Shown here: in pieces, positions 1 through 10,484 of the stretch | Layout of the letters: each line of letters begins with the position of its first letter | How positions within the stretch are numbered: position 1 is the first letter of the stretch | Assembly (NCBI GenBank): GCA_948099385.1 | Contig: CANUEZ040000002.1 | Span: 1,488,001-1,552,000 of the forward strand | Source of the DNA: Fasciola hepatica | Lineage: Eukaryota; Platyhelminthes; Trematoda; Plagiorchiida; Fasciolidae | Direction of reading: 5' to 3' | Length of the DNA stretch: 64,000 nt | Made by a program: the position numbers and the translations under genes | Notes under the pieces: model-generated | Database searches by the model: none | What the model saw: the letters and a program-made list of their open reading frames with translations, nothing else | Told to the model about the DNA's origin: nothing

Positions 1-457
1 CTTCGCTTGAGTGATGTTGGCGTGGTCACATAAAAATCAAATAGTCCAGGAGCTTGCAACCAGGTTCCACTGAACTCTTCCCCCCGAGTGCGGCACCAGA
101 AGGCACAGTTTCAAGCTACAGAGGGCATGCTCAGGGCTCGAAACAAAGAATAATTTTTTTCACAAATAGGGTAGCACCTACGTGGAATGGACGGTCAGGG
201 GACGCTGTTGAATTAAGCGGTGTACCACCTTTCAAAGATGGCCTAGGTTCACGCTCGAACACAGAGCTAGCTGTGTAAACGAGTGATGAGGTAGGAAACC
301 CCTGGTATTTTCGTCAACGAATTTATGTCTGCGAAGATTGTACTGCCTCGCAAGTTCTGCCTTTAAAAAAACGCTCAATGCGCAGTGTAGAGGGCCAAGG
401 AAGCTCGCCGACAACAAAACGATCTGGACGCTCGATTGGTCTCTGCCAATTTGTCCT
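1..457 (+). mobile_element. CR1-like LINE 3' end, 5'-truncated (LINE C)
   Basis: The stretch from about 120 to 278 encodes a decayed C-terminal tail of a CR1-like reverse transcriptase: a TNRVAPTWNG block followed by GVPPFKDGLG, matching the NRV..WN..(P)..FK pattern that ends LINEs A and B in this window. The rest, about 280-457, is 3' untranslated sequence resembling the 3' end of LINE B at 16.32-16.52 kb (GCCGACAACA then TCTGGAC.CTCGATTGG). The left limit is uncertain because bases 21-66 also resemble 6376-6416. It is followed directly by a LINE A fragment. Confidence 0.6.
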
Positions 458-458
458 G

Positions 459-1138
459 CCTAGAGAAAGTCCAACGTCTCGCCACGCGAATGGTTGAAGG
501 GCAGAGGGGTAAGACTTACGAACAGAGGCTCTGTGATCTGAATCTTTTCTCGTTGTAGAGGACAAGAAATCGAGGAGACCTCATGGATAGTTCAAGGTAA
601 TGAAGGGCTTTTCTGGCCTTAGACCAGATAGTCCATTCCAAGTGGCCCTAGATTCCCGAACAATGGGACAAGAAAAGAAGCTAATAAAAGCCCGATCTAT
701 GTTGACGGCTGGATAACACTTCTTCAGCAACGGGGATGTGAACAGTTGGAGCGGTCTGCCTGGTCGAATGATAGATCAGCAGACCGTCCAATCCTTCAAA
801 GGTGTCCTAAATCACAAGTGGTACGAAATACTTCCTCGTAGTGAGCCTTGAGTATATCAACTAGATGGATGAAGGGTAGCACTGTGGTCCTTCTGGAGTA
901 TGTTTGAATAGACTTTTCGCTCATTGCATACTGTCTCAGTGAAAGCTCACAAAGCATAATGTCTCTCGCAGTTGATATGCAATGAGGTTTTCCGTTACCC
1001 TCTCATTTTTAGAGGGGATTCGACGACATACACTCGGAAGTGGTGAGTGTATAACTGGTGTGCATACCGTCAAAGGAAATGTGGACGCTCGATTGGCCGT
1101 GGCCATTACCTGTCCTGTGCAAACTGATCTGAACGCAG
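459..1138 (+). mobile_element. LINE A, 5'-truncated CR1-like fragment
   Basis: This is a close copy of 17588-18260: last part of the reverse transcriptase ORF, stop codon near 849, and the 3' UTR, including a CTCATTTTTAGAGGGG segment and the terminal GATTGGCCGTGGCCATTACC block. The coding part is broken by small indels and substitutions, for example around 555-585, so it is a dead copy. It ends in CTGATCTGAAC, a short version of the (CTGAA)n tail seen at 18.25 kb. The junction with the upstream LINE C fragment has a CCTG microhomology. Confidence 0.8.
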
Positions 1139-1243
1139 GAAATAATAAGGGTTACACCTGACAGCCCAAAATTTGTCATAGTCTCGCTGAGAACGGGCAC
1201 ACCTGATCTTAAGAGGCCGAATCTACATATAGCGAAACTGGAG

Positions 1244-1726
1244 ATGACCTTTCTTGGGAAGTCAACACCTAAGGCCCAAGGAGTAGTTCAGGTACCGAAG
1301 GTGGCTTCAGGTGCAGGTAAACAAAAAGCCAAAGTTCAGGAAGTTCGAAAGACCAAAAAGAAGGGGACTCGCAAGGCATTCAATCTGGTTGGTGTTGAGA
1401 ACGTGCAGCCAGCCAGCCCGATTCTAAAGGAGACTCCCAAAAGGTTCTCTCTGGTGCAACCAGCAAAGTTGGAGGTATCAGAGGGAAAAGCCGAGGAAAC
1501 CAGTTGGGCTGAGGTGGTCGCAAGACCATCCCGGGCCATCGGTGTGGCGAATCAAAAGGGGGTAAGGTCCTCTGTGCATGTTGATCCCGACACCGGGTCG
1601 ACGGGTGGGAAAGAAAAAGCCAAGAAACTCAGAATGTCACTTGATATCCAAGATGCGGCACAGCCGACACCTTTGGAGGCAAAAAACGGAGCATCTCCCC
1701 GGAGATTGCGCCCGAGGCTATCCTAG
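1244..1726 (+). CDS. LINE B ORF1-like protein
   Basis: This is a 160-residue open frame starting with ATG, rich in Lys, Ala and Pro and strongly basic (KTKKKGTRK near residue 40, RRLRPRLS at the end), with no clear zinc knuckle or PHD finger. It lies just upstream of the endonuclease frame, where a CR1-like LINE carries ORF1. ORF1 proteins of this class bind the element RNA; that role is inferred from position and charge only. The frame may be truncated, since most CR1-like ORF1 proteins are longer and some carry a PHD finger (compare 48.5-49.7 kb). Confidence 0.5.
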   Translation: MTFLGKSTPKAQGVVQVPKVASGAGKQKAKVQEVRKTKKKGTRKAFNLVGVENVQPASPILKETPKRFSLVQPAKLEVSEGKAEETSWAEVVARPSRAIGVANQKGVRSSVHVDPDTGSTGGKEKAKKLRMSLDIQDAAQPTPLEAKNGASPRRLRPRLS

Positions 1727-1740
1727 CCGTAAAATTAGCA

Positions 1741-1968
1741 ATGAAGTCGGTAACGAGGACCAGGGAACCGTCAATATGGTACACCAAAACCTGCAGTCTG
1801 CCGGGAAAAAGAGGGGAGTTGACGACTAGGATCGCCGAGTTTGATGTCGTTGCATTGACGGAAACTTGGATAAAGCCAGATGCTGACATGCGCTTTCAGA
1901 GATACGCTGCCTACAGGCAAGATAGAACAGATGGGAGGCAGGGGCGGAGTAGCGCTTCTAATACGGAC
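1741..1968 (+). pseudogene. LINE B endonuclease, N-terminal part
   Basis: The translation shows the APE-type endonuclease hallmark LTETWIKP (catalytic Glu) after FDVVA. A one-base frameshift near 1930 precedes the GGVALLIR strand. The BEL/Pao LTR begins at 1969 and cuts the domain here; the remainder resumes at 13792. In a CR1-like LINE this domain nicks the target for target-primed reverse transcription. It is inactive here. Confidence 0.8.
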
Positions 1969-2343
1969 TGTAAAGAACGTTTGAGCAAAGCGTAGCCAAA
2001 TTCGCAACGGATTCCGAAATCAAATGACGTTTATCCGCGATATTCTACGATACTAGATTATTACATGAACAATGACATCAAAAATATACAAACCCCAATA
2101 ATACGATCACAAGGACTCAACAACGAGAAACCGAATAGCAGCGTATGAGCAAACAGCACGTGCGTCACACAGGTCCTGAACAAGGATGTGCCAAATTAGC
2201 GCTCTGGGAGCGAACAAACAACAATTGGTCCATAGAAACAACCAGTTCGTAAAGACAAGCCAATAGTGTAGGCAAATGAGTGATGTTAGGAAAAACACTG
2301 AACCGCGAGGGAAAAAGGGGTTTTTCCACGACCGGCTGTTACA
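1969..2343 (-). repeat. BEL/Pao 3' LTR
   Basis: This 375-bp direct repeat matches 13413-13786. It begins TGTAAAGAACG and ends GCTGTTACA, with terminal inverted bases TGTAA/TTACA. The central part, from about 2000 to 2320, is base-for-base identical with the other LTR, whereas roughly 30 bases at each end carry all the differences. Confidence 0.92.
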
Positions 2344-3073
2344 CCGAACACCAAAATCCTCCCGGATCCTTGGCAGAGTCAAAGGTTCGGTATAAATGTA
2401 ATGATTCTTTCTACCTACCTAGGCCCTGCTGTCAGTGAGCGCGTCTAATGCTCGTCGTCAAAGTTCTGCCACTGGTCGCGCCTAACCCATTGGCTACATA
2501 GGCGTTAGGCTAGTCTACATCTTCCACAAGACCGAATGACCGATGACGGGCGTGAGGGGGGCACGTAGATGCCGTCATTGTAAAAGGCCGTCCTGTCCTG
2601 AATGTATGTGCTTGATTGATTGAGTGCGTGTATGTGTGTGTGCCGGGGTGTACAATGGAATCACGGGTATGACTGCACATCAAAGGAGGACTTTCTGCAA
2701 TGTCAACCAAAGGCTGTAAGGCAAAAACGAGTAAAATGTAGGCATGTGTGTGACCTAAGCTCCGCTACTTCTACATATGCAAGGGTCAATCGGTAACGTC
2801 AAAAAAACCAAACAACGAACGCTGTCACACGTTCGGTGGGGTTACGGGGTGTAGAGTGCGTCGGGCATGTGTGTATGCTTCGGGATGTACAATGGGATCG
2901 TATTTATCACCACATTTCGGAAAAAACCTTCTGTAATGTTAACGGAAGACCGTGAGCACTGTAACGTGTTTGACGGAGACCGTGTGGTATACATGGTGTT
3001 TCTTTATCCACCTCGATGACTAGTGCGAAAAGGTCTACTGGGCCTCGGAGTTACCATCTCCTCCGCCTTCGCT
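2344..3073 (-). other. BEL/Pao 3' non-coding region with diverged tandem repeat
   Basis: No coding frame is seen between the DUF5641-like tail and the 3' LTR. Two similar units of about 240 bp lie at roughly 2580-2820 and 2830-3000. Each has a TG-rich run (GTGTATGTGTGTGT or CATGTGTGTATGC), then GGG.TGTACAATGG.ATC and a CTGTAATGT/CTGCAATGT block. Confidence 0.5.
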
Positions 3074-4645
3074 CTAGAGTAGGTTAATACTGCGTATATC
3101 ACTAATGAGCACTCTGTTGGCTGTCCTAACCTTCACCGTTCTTATCATTCCGTCAGTGCTTTTGATGGTTTCCGTAACTACTCCCAAAGACCAAGTGCTG
3201 AAATGCGCGCGTTCGTCGGTGATCATAACCACATCCCCAACTTTGAATGGCCTTGTTTTCACCAGCCACTTCTGTCGAGTCTGCAGAGCCGGTAGGTACT
3301 CCCGTAGCCATCGCCTCCAGAAGACCTTGACCAGATAGTTCGCTTGCTTCCTTCCGGGGAGGTAGCTCCCGCGAAGGTTTACCGGCCCTTGGAAACCCTC
3401 GTTCCACTTTCACGTCAATTAGTCGTTGGGGGTGAACGCCAGGTGGGCGAGGCCGTCGTTTATTACTGGAACCAGGGGGCGGTTGTTCAGGATTCTCTCC
3501 ACCTCAGTCATGACGGTGTTCAGCGTCTCGTCGTCGGGCGGTTGCTGCTCCATGGTTGACAGCAATATCCGTCTGGCGGACCGGATCATGCGTTCCCATA
3601 CGCCGCCTCGGTGGCTGGCCTGTGGGTGGTTGAAATGTCGTCGTATGCCGTAGGCCACGGTTCGATCCTGCAGTTTGCCCTGTTTATGTTCTTGTGCCAA
3701 CGCTGCAATTCCCGGTGAGCGCCCACAAAGTTCGATCCATTATCTGAGTATATATCGGCCGGTACGCCTCTTCGGTTGATAAATCTCTGCAAGGCCCGTA
3801 GAAACGAATCGGTCGTCACTGAATGTGCGACTTTTAGGTGTACCGCACGTGATTTCATGCACGTCATGATACATCCATATCGCTTTTCAAATCTCCCCCC
3901 GCACTTGATCCACAAGGGCCCGAAATAGTCCAACCCGGTGTCGCTGAACGGCCACCAGCCCGCAGTCACCCTGCATTCTGGTAGTGGGGCCATGAGTTGT
4001 TTGACCGCCGTGGCATTGCGTCTCCTACATTGCACACACCGTCGGATTACGCGTTTTACAGTCTCTCGTCCTCTCAACAACCAAAGACGCTTTCGGATGA
4101 CGCTCGTCACGTGACTCTCCTCGGAATGTCCCTCCATGGCGTGGACGTGTTGAATCATTAGCTCTACTAAAGGTTGTCGCGCAGGCAGCAGTATAGGATA
4201 CTTTGTGTCGAAGTTCAGGTGGGCGTTGGTCAGCCTACCATCCACCCGCAGCAGTCCATCAATGAGTTTGGGGTTTAAACGCTTCAAGTCGCCTCTTGGA
4301 AATGATATTTCTTTGTTGATTGGTCCCACTTCTTCCGCCCTCTCGAGCTCTCGGACGAAATCCTCTCGTTGTATCATTCGGAGAATATCGTATTCTGCAG
4401 CTTGTAGCTCATCGGGACTTATCGGGCCGACCCGTATCCGGCCTGAGGGCCGTAGCCCTTTCATGACCAGTAAATTTCTCTTGAACCTGGTTAACCAAAC
4501 TAGCGAGCGAAGCGTCTTCATTCAGGAAAAAAACCTGACCAGTCGCGATAGAATGGATGTTGGCCGCTATCACTACGCCTTTGATTTCCGGTTCTACTTC
4601 TGTAGGAGGTTTTAATTCGAACACGGGCCAGTCCTGTTTGGGCAA
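3074..4645 (-). pseudogene. BEL/Pao integrase and DUF5641-like C-terminal domain
   Basis: Reading from 4645 down, the frames give a linker (FLRLPKQDWP upstream of 4645), an HHCC zinc-binding domain (HVHAMEGHSEESH ... CVQCRRRN), then the DDE core: Asp in DTGLDYFGPLW, Asp in DIYSDNGSNFVG and Glu in GGVWERMIRSA. Next comes the ILNNRPLVP region and a DUF5641-like tail (FKVGDVVMITDE ... WSLGVV). At least three frame changes, near 4.45, 3.65 and 3.3 kb, break the polyprotein, so it cannot be made whole from this copy. Integrase would insert the cDNA into the host genome. Confidence 0.88.
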
Positions 4646-4679
4646 GCGCAGGAAGTTTGGCCCTCTCGTCCACGTGTCT

Positions 4680-4715
4680 AGTTGATGATAATGATAATGA
4701 TAATGATAATGGTCT
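4680..4715 (-). repeat. (ATTATC)n 3' tail of LINE-2
   Basis: The plus strand reads GATGATAATGATAATGATAATG, a hexamer repeat directly beside the ACGTG duplication. Short tandem repeats rather than poly(A) are normal at 3' ends of CR1-like and RTE LINEs. A related junction with (AAT)n followed by GGTTTATCTCGGGG occurs at 13.99-14.06 kb. Confidence 0.7.
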
Positions 4716-6920
4716 ATTTCGGATAACCCGAGGCATGCTGTAACGCAAGATCAAACGGTACAATTGGACGTAGAGTCCGAATTCCAAGAGGTTGGTTAAG
4801 GTATGTGCACTCAATATTGTACAGGAGGAAGTATTTAAGTCACTCTCTGTGGCGGCGCCCGGCAAATTTGAACTCAAGGTCGGGTGGCCAGCCCGGTCAA
4901 GTCAGGGTCGAGCTGGTCGAAGGTAGCTGACTCTTCCTGAAACAGTACAAAAAGAAGTGCTATGCAACAAGAGAATCAAACAGAATTGACGAAAGTTTTG
5001 TTCACTTCGAGGGAAAAGAAGTTTCCGAGGGAGACATGAACCAGTTATTGCGATCTGCGGAGTATGGCAGGGCTTTGGATTGGAAATCAGACGATGAGAG
5101 GAATGAATTTGCAGACAAAGAACAATCAAAATCTTTCGAAGATTTTCCTTGAAACGTTCAGCGACCAAATATCAGCTGAGTCCATTAAATACCCAATGAA
5201 GGACTCATTTGTAGAGAGTGATTGCCTAGGTGATGGTAAAAGAAGTGACCGGACGCAAGCATGTAATCGTTGCGCACATTGCTAACGTTCATGAGGGGGG
5301 AATGTGATGCACCAAAATAGAAATGGGTACTGGGCGACAAATCAGTTTGTGATGCGTAGCCATGATACTAGCAGACACACGGTTTGCACAGATGAGTATT
5401 TAAATGGCAGGTAAGTATTTACGTTTGACTATCGTTATCTAAGGGCCGAAAATAAAGACCAGAGGGATGCAAGAATCAAAATTGTCTGGGAGGATTTACC
5501 GAGATAGAATACCGGATATGAAAAAGCACCAACAAACGCTGAATACAGTTGCGAAGTTGGGCGGCTGGATGTGGGTGGAGTCCGTGATAAACCAAACGGA
5601 CATCACATCTGGCGAGGTCGCTGGAGTGATGGTGGAAGAAGTGGCAGGATGTAAACATGTAATCGTTGCGCACATTGCTTACTTTCATAAAGGTGAAATG
5701 TGATGCACCAAAATAGAAATGGGTACTGGGCGAGTATTTAAATGGCAGGTAAGTATTTACGTTTGACTATCGTTATCTAAGGGCCAAACATGATGACCGG
5801 AGAGATGCAAGAATGAAAATTGTCTGGGAGGATTTACCAAGATAGAAACCGGACATTGTGGTACGGAAGTGTATGGCAACAATAAATGTGACTTTTGCAA
5901 ATATACTGATAACTTATAAAATAAAAGCGAGTTTTATCTCGGGGATTGGTTAAGTTTGCTAATAGGACAAGCTGGCAGTTTGGCACGAATCATCGGGAAA
6001 AAAAGGATCATGAACGGTAAGCCGAGTACGGAAACGGTCTTTTAACCCCGCGATAATTATGTGCTAGGGAAAGTAGATTTTTCTGGGCGTAAGAAGCGGT
6101 AAGGTAAGGTTGCGAAGATGGAGACAAGTACGATGAAAAATAAGCGGTAACTGGGGGAGATAGTTCCATATTTGTAGCATTTCGGGTGAATGATTTTTGC
6201 TGTGACCGGTGCTGGTGGGTGGGGCTGACCGTGCGCGGGACACCCAACCTGAAAACCGTTTTTGTTGACAGGTGCCATCCGCAATCCTATCTGTGTCCGC
6301 ACATCGTTGCAGACGTCCTGCACGCCCGATGTGCGTCGGCCAATGTGATGGATCTGACCGCGGCCCGCTGCGTTGTCACATAGAGATCGAATAATCCAGG
6401 AGCTTGCGACCAGGTTGCGAGGGGTCCTGGAGAGCATGGCCTGTGTGGTAGTGACGAAATGACGAGCAGGCATCGAGTTTTCAGCGGGAAATGTGGGACA
6501 GGTATTAAGCCAAGCCATCGAAGGGAAGGCATCATCAGTGGTTGTCTGGAAAAGTAAAAATAGGAAAACGCAGTCTGGGGTGCTCCCAGCTGAGGATCAG
6601 CGGTCAGTAGTAAAGAAAAACCTCTAGTATCTAGAAATTGGAATTACTCGGGGGATGGTTCGATTTTGCTAAACACAAGGTTTTACGCGAAAGATTAATG
6701 AAACTTGAGTGGTATTTATGGCGACTTTTGTGGTACGTAGGTCTCGTGGCCCCCGACTCAGACCCGCGTGTCAGTAACCCAAACCAACTTCGTACGCTCG
6801 CTCCTCCGAAGTGTATGGATCATTGTTTGATACGAGTGTCAGGACATCAAGCCGTTTGTTTAATTCCTCTTTGAATCTCGGCAAGTGGCTTATTGCACGG
6901 ACATTTGGTGGAAGTTTATT
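4716..6920 (-). other. LINE-2 3' non-coding region or further nested repeats
   Basis: No convincing coding frame is present. The region contains a spaced direct duplication (5250-5853), two TATCTCGGGGATTGGTT-like motifs (5931-5973 and 6641-6681) that resemble the sequence beside the LINE-2 tail, and a GC-rich block (6190-6480). Bases 6376-6416 resemble 21-66 of this window. It may be a genuine long 3' UTR or a mixture of small insertions. Confidence 0.4.
5250..5853. repeat. Spaced direct duplication, unit repeat of about 395 bp
   Basis: The segment 5250-5515 recurs at 5645-5853: GTAATCGTTGCGCACATTGC, then ATGTGATGCACCAAAATAG, then TATTTAAATGGCAGGTAAG and TTGTCTGGGAGGATTTACC. The second copy lacks about 60 bp present in the first (5332-5393). 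The intervening 130 bp is unique. No known family was recognised. Confidence 0.75.
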
Positions 6921-9584
6921 CTACATTTGTGAGTATTTAACAATGAAGAAATTGGACCGTAGGCTGGTTCTCGAGGACGGCACAGTGACCGAATGACTGC
7001 TGTGTCGTAACGAATACCTTAGGCTTAATGGGTCTCGTACCACAGGGGAGGCTTTGCAGGATCTATATTTTAATAGTGAGTGGAAAAAAGACAAGTTGTT
7101 CTTTATCCGTCGGAGCCAAAGGGGTTCGAGGTGTAGCAGGTCACAGCGTTGTTTATAGTTGAGACTAGACGAATATCCAACTATTTGTTTAGTAAAGGTG
7201 CGCTGGACATTTTCGATGGCGATCCTATCAGTCTGGCGCATGTTGGAGCCAACTATTGAACTATACTCTAGCAATGGTCTAACGTGTGTTGTATAGACAC
7301 TGAGTTTACTTTCACGCAAACGGAATGTTTTGTGGACAAGTCCTATTAACCTGCGGGACCTAGCAATTTGAGTGTCTGTTTGCTCCGAGAAGTTGAACGA
7401 ACAGGAGTAGTATATTCCCAGGTCGCGTACTGATGATTTGTTGGGGATCAGGTGACCACCTATACTAAACGTTTCGGGAGGGACATGACACTTGTATGTA
7501 AGAATGCAGCTTTTGTCCGCCGAGAACTTCATTAGACAATCGGTACACCACGAATTGAGCATCCGCAGGCCCTCAGATATTTTTGCTATAGTATTACCCA
7601 ATGAATTATGGTCGAAGGTGTACAACAACTTTACATCATCAGCGAATAAAAAAGGAGTTCCATGACGAACCACGGTAAATATGTCATTTATGTACATGAG
7701 AAACAACAACGGGCCCAGTACACTACCTTGAATCACACCGCTGGTTACAGGGCTGGGTGTGGAAGTTGTGCCATCAACGTTTACCACTTGACTGCGCGAG
7801 GACAAGTACGATTCTAGCCAGGCATATAGTGGGTCAACAATGCCGAATGTCTTAGCCTTTGACAACAAACGAATGTGAGACACCCGGTCGAAGGCCTTAG
7901 ACATGTCTAAAAAGACTGAGATCACTGCCTTACCATCATTGGCAGCTTTCGTAATAAGGTTCAGAAAGTCAGTCATACAAGTTGCACAGGATCGATGTTT
8001 CGGGAAACCGTGCTGACCTTCACTTATAAGGTGGTTTTTAAGGAGGTGATCTGTTAGTTTAACTTTTATTAATCTTTCCATTATCCTCGATACTACTGGG
8101 GTATGATTCACAGGCCGGTAGTTGGCCGGGTCCTCCCATGTTCCCTTCTTATGAATTGGAATAATAACCGACGTTTTCCACTGTGTAGGATACCAACTAA
8201 AATGCATAGACAAATCGAATAAATTCGATAAAAGAATTGGGATATCTGGGCCACCCAATTTAAAGATGGCCGATGGTAACGAGTCCGACCCGGGGTGGAA
8301 AGACATTTTGATATTTGAAATTAAAGGCTCCATTTCGGAGGGCAGGAATGTTACTGCAGAAAGTGGCTCATATGATGGTACTGGTGGATTGCAGAAAAAT
8401 GGTGCTGTGTCACTAATTAAGGAAGAAGCAAAAAACGTGTTAAGCGCTTCTGCAATGTCCAGCGGTTTGTCGAGGCATGTGTTATTGAACGAGATAGAAG
8501 AGATAGATGAAGTTGTTTTGGGGTTCCTCGACTTCATCAGTTTTGCAAGAATCTCGACTTTCTTGGAATCACGTAAGGCCCTGAGTTCCTGTTGTATCAT
8601 TTCACTCTCGGGGTACAGTTTTATCGTTTCAGCCAGACGATTCAACTGTATAAACAGCGAAAAGTCCCTTGTTTTAAGATAAACGCGTTGGAGTCTACTT
8701 AACTTCAAGTTGAGACGAGACAATTTATTGTCTTTAGGGCGGATTGACGACCCTTGTGACGGAGTTATTCGGTTGAGGCATCGTTCAAAGATGGAGTAAA
8801 ACTGATCTGCCGCCAGCTGGGGATCTGCACTTAAAAAGAAGGTGTCCCAATTTTGGCTCCGAATCAGAGAAGGTAGTATATTCCAGTTAGCCTTATGATA
8901 TGGTCTATGCGGGGGTGTCGGCTGTTTATCTTTTATGGGCACTGTGAAGCAGCAGTGGACAGTTGCGTGATCACTTCCGGGTAGGTTATTCTGAACTTTT
9001 GTTACAACCTGGGTTAATCCTATTGACAAGATTAAGTCAAGAGTGTGGTCGCGTCTGGTTGGGGACGTGACGTGCTGCTTCCATCCTCCTAGGTGAATTG
9101 CATTCAAAAACTGTGGTAAATGGCGTGGTGCTGTGAGTGATGTCCAGCATATTTCTGGTGCATTAAAGTCACCAGCTTTCAATTTTGGGCCTATTTTAAG
9201 ATCACCAATCAGGTTGAGTGCCTCTATAATTTGCTTGAAACTATTAGGACTGGATCTAGGCGGACGGTATACGCAACCTAGTATCAGTTCTTGACGTTCA
9301 ACTTCAACGTTCAGCCATACAGAGTCGACAATGCCGTCTAGGATAGGGTGCTGAAAGCTTGTCGCCCTGAGAGTTTCCTTTACATACACTAGACAGCCTC
9401 CACCACGTTGATGTGTTCTGCCTTTGCTGAAGGATTTGTAGCCGAGTACCTCAATATCCTCTACTAGATAGGAGTCCGATATCCAAGATTCCGTCACTAA
9501 AATGAAGTTATAGTCATTTGTTAGTGCAGCTGATCTTATGTATTGGATTCTGTTCCTAATAGATCGTGCATTGACCAATAGCAA
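6921..9584 (-). CDS. LINE-2 ORF2: endonuclease and reverse transcriptase
   Basis: This is an 887-codon uninterrupted frame encoding the enzyme that nicks target DNA and copies the element RNA. The first 225 residues or so are an APE-type endonuclease: VNARSIRNR near the N-terminus, LVTESW (catalytic Glu), KAGDFNAPEI and GSDHATVHC (catalytic Asp-His). The reverse transcriptase follows, with FLDMSKAFDR, GVIQGSVLGPLLF and FLFADDVKLL (the FADD active site near residue 630), then a conserved C-terminal extension. A stop precedes the first codon in this frame and the likely N-terminal extension is in another frame, so one frameshift near 9590 is probable and the annotated start is not a true ATG. 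Otherwise it looks potentially functional. Confidence 0.88.
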   Translation of the reverse strand: MLLVNARSIRNRIQYIRSAALTNDYNFILVTESWISDSYLVEDIEVLGYKSFSKGRTHQRGGGCLVYVKETLRATSFQHPILDGIVDSVWLNVEVERQELILGCVYRPPRSSPNSFKQIIEALNLIGDLKIGPKLKAGDFNAPEICWTSLTAPRHLPQFLNAIHLGGWKQHVTSPTRRDHTLDLILSIGLTQVVTKVQNNLPGSDHATVHCCFTVPIKDKQPTPPHRPYHKANWNILPSLIRSQNWDTFFLSADPQLAADQFYSIFERCLNRITPSQGSSIRPKDNKLSRLNLKLSRLQRVYLKTRDFSLFIQLNRLAETIKLYPESEMIQQELRALRDSKKVEILAKLMKSRNPKTTSSISSISFNNTCLDKPLDIAEALNTFFASSLISDTAPFFCNPPVPSYEPLSAVTFLPSEMEPLISNIKMSFHPGSDSLPSAIFKLGGPDIPILLSNLFDLSMHFSWYPTQWKTSVIIPIHKKGTWEDPANYRPVNHTPVVSRIMERLIKVKLTDHLLKNHLISEGQHGFPKHRSCATCMTDFLNLITKAANDGKAVISVFLDMSKAFDRVSHIRLLSKAKTFGIVDPLYAWLESYLSSRSQVVNVDGTTSTPSPVTSGVIQGSVLGPLLFLMYINDIFTVVRHGTPFLFADDVKLLYTFDHNSLGNTIAKISEGLRMLNSWCTDCLMKFSADKSCILTYKCHVPPETFSIGGHLIPNKSSVRDLGIYYSCSFNFSEQTDTQIARSRRLIGLVHKTFRLRESKLSVYTTHVRPLLEYSSIVGSNMRQTDRIAIENVQRTFTKQIVGYSSSLNYKQRCDLLHLEPLWLRRIKNNLSFFHSLLKYRSCKASPVVRDPLSLRYSLRHSSHSVTVPSSRTSLRSNFFIVKYSQM

Positions 9585-9835
9585 TGTGAAATTTCAGTGC
9601 TTCTGACGTCATCATTGATATTAGTACTTACCGTTTGTTGACTGCTGCATTTAACCTGGAAAGAATCATCAGCGCAAGATGCAAGCCCGCCTAAGTTGTC
9701 ATTAGCAAAGGGAGGACTTGGGTCTGCGTGTGGAATAATAAATGATAGGGTATTAGGTATTACACTACTATAGGGATGATGAGAACAATTCATAATAGGC
9801 ATATCTGGGTTATGGGGCCATGTTGTTCCCACGGT
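9585..9835 (-). pseudogene. LINE-2 5' region, probable out-of-frame N-terminus of ORF2
   Basis: A frame on the minus strand runs through this segment (NPDMPIMNCSHH ... STEISHCYW) and overlaps the ORF2 frame near 9560. It is low complexity and Ser/Asn-rich, as N-terminal leaders of such ORF2 proteins can be. No separate ORF1 was found before the boundary with BEL sequence at 9836, so this copy may be 5'-truncated. Confidence 0.45.
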
Positions 9836-9840
9836 ACGTG

Positions 9841-10484
9841 CCTGAAGTTGTTTGCAACTCGGGAGCACAGGTCTGCCGGATTATCTCCAGACCTGACATG
9901 ATTCCACTGGTTCGTAGCTGACTCATCGTGGATAATCGTGAGTCGGTTAGCAACGAAAGTATTAAACCGGCTCCGGACGTTGTTGATATAGTAAAGTACT
10001 ATCGTTGAATCCGTCCAGAAGCTAACCAACCGAATGTAGAGGTCGAAACATGTCTTCACAGCTTGCACCGCCCTGACTGCCAACACGGCTGCGCTGAGTT
10101 CAAGGAGTGGGATTGAGACCGACTTCAGTGGAGCAACGCGGGCTTTAGCGAACAGGATCCTCGTAGTACATTGTCCATCTCCGGTGCACCATCGTCCGTA
10201 CACCGCAGCTCCATAACCGACTTCGGATCATCGGAAAAGGCATGTAGTTCTCCAGTCCGCGTCGTATGGCCAGGAGTCAAACATCGTGGGATTCTTATGT
10301 CCCCTAATTTCTTCAAGGTGTTCAAACATTCTTCCCAGTCCAACCGGTTCCCCCGGTCCAGTGACTGGTCCCAATCAATCTTCCTGCGGCACAGCCACTG
10401 CAGCAAGATCTTTCCGGGTATAAGCCATGGTGAGACGAAACCAAGAGGCTCGAACAAAACTTGAGACAGCAGATAGGATGCCAC
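9841..10484 (-). pseudogene. BEL/Pao RNase H region
   Basis: Two overlapping minus frames encode the domain. The upstream one gives FEPLGFVSPW, DWEECLNTLKKL and ELHAFSDD (first catalytic Asp region). After a frameshift near 10180 the second gives SIPLLELSAAVLAVR, FWTDSTIVLYYINN (catalytic Asp) and NPADLCSR. RNase H removes the RNA strand during reverse transcription. The coding continuity breaks at 9836-9840 where LINE-2 is inserted. Confidence 0.85.

Larger units (their letters stand above)
4677..9835 (-). mobile_element. LINE-2: CR1-like LINE inserted in the BEL/Pao element
   Basis: The element lies between two copies of ACGTG (4672-4676 and 9836-9840), a likely target-site duplication, and separates BEL RNase H from BEL integrase. 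Its sense strand is minus: a 5' part near 9835, a long ORF2 (9584-6921), then about 2.2 kb of non-coding sequence ending in an (ATTATC)n-type tail at 4680-4715. Such a long 3' region is unusual and may include other insertions. The intact ORF2 makes this the youngest-looking coding copy in the window. Confidence 0.75.
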
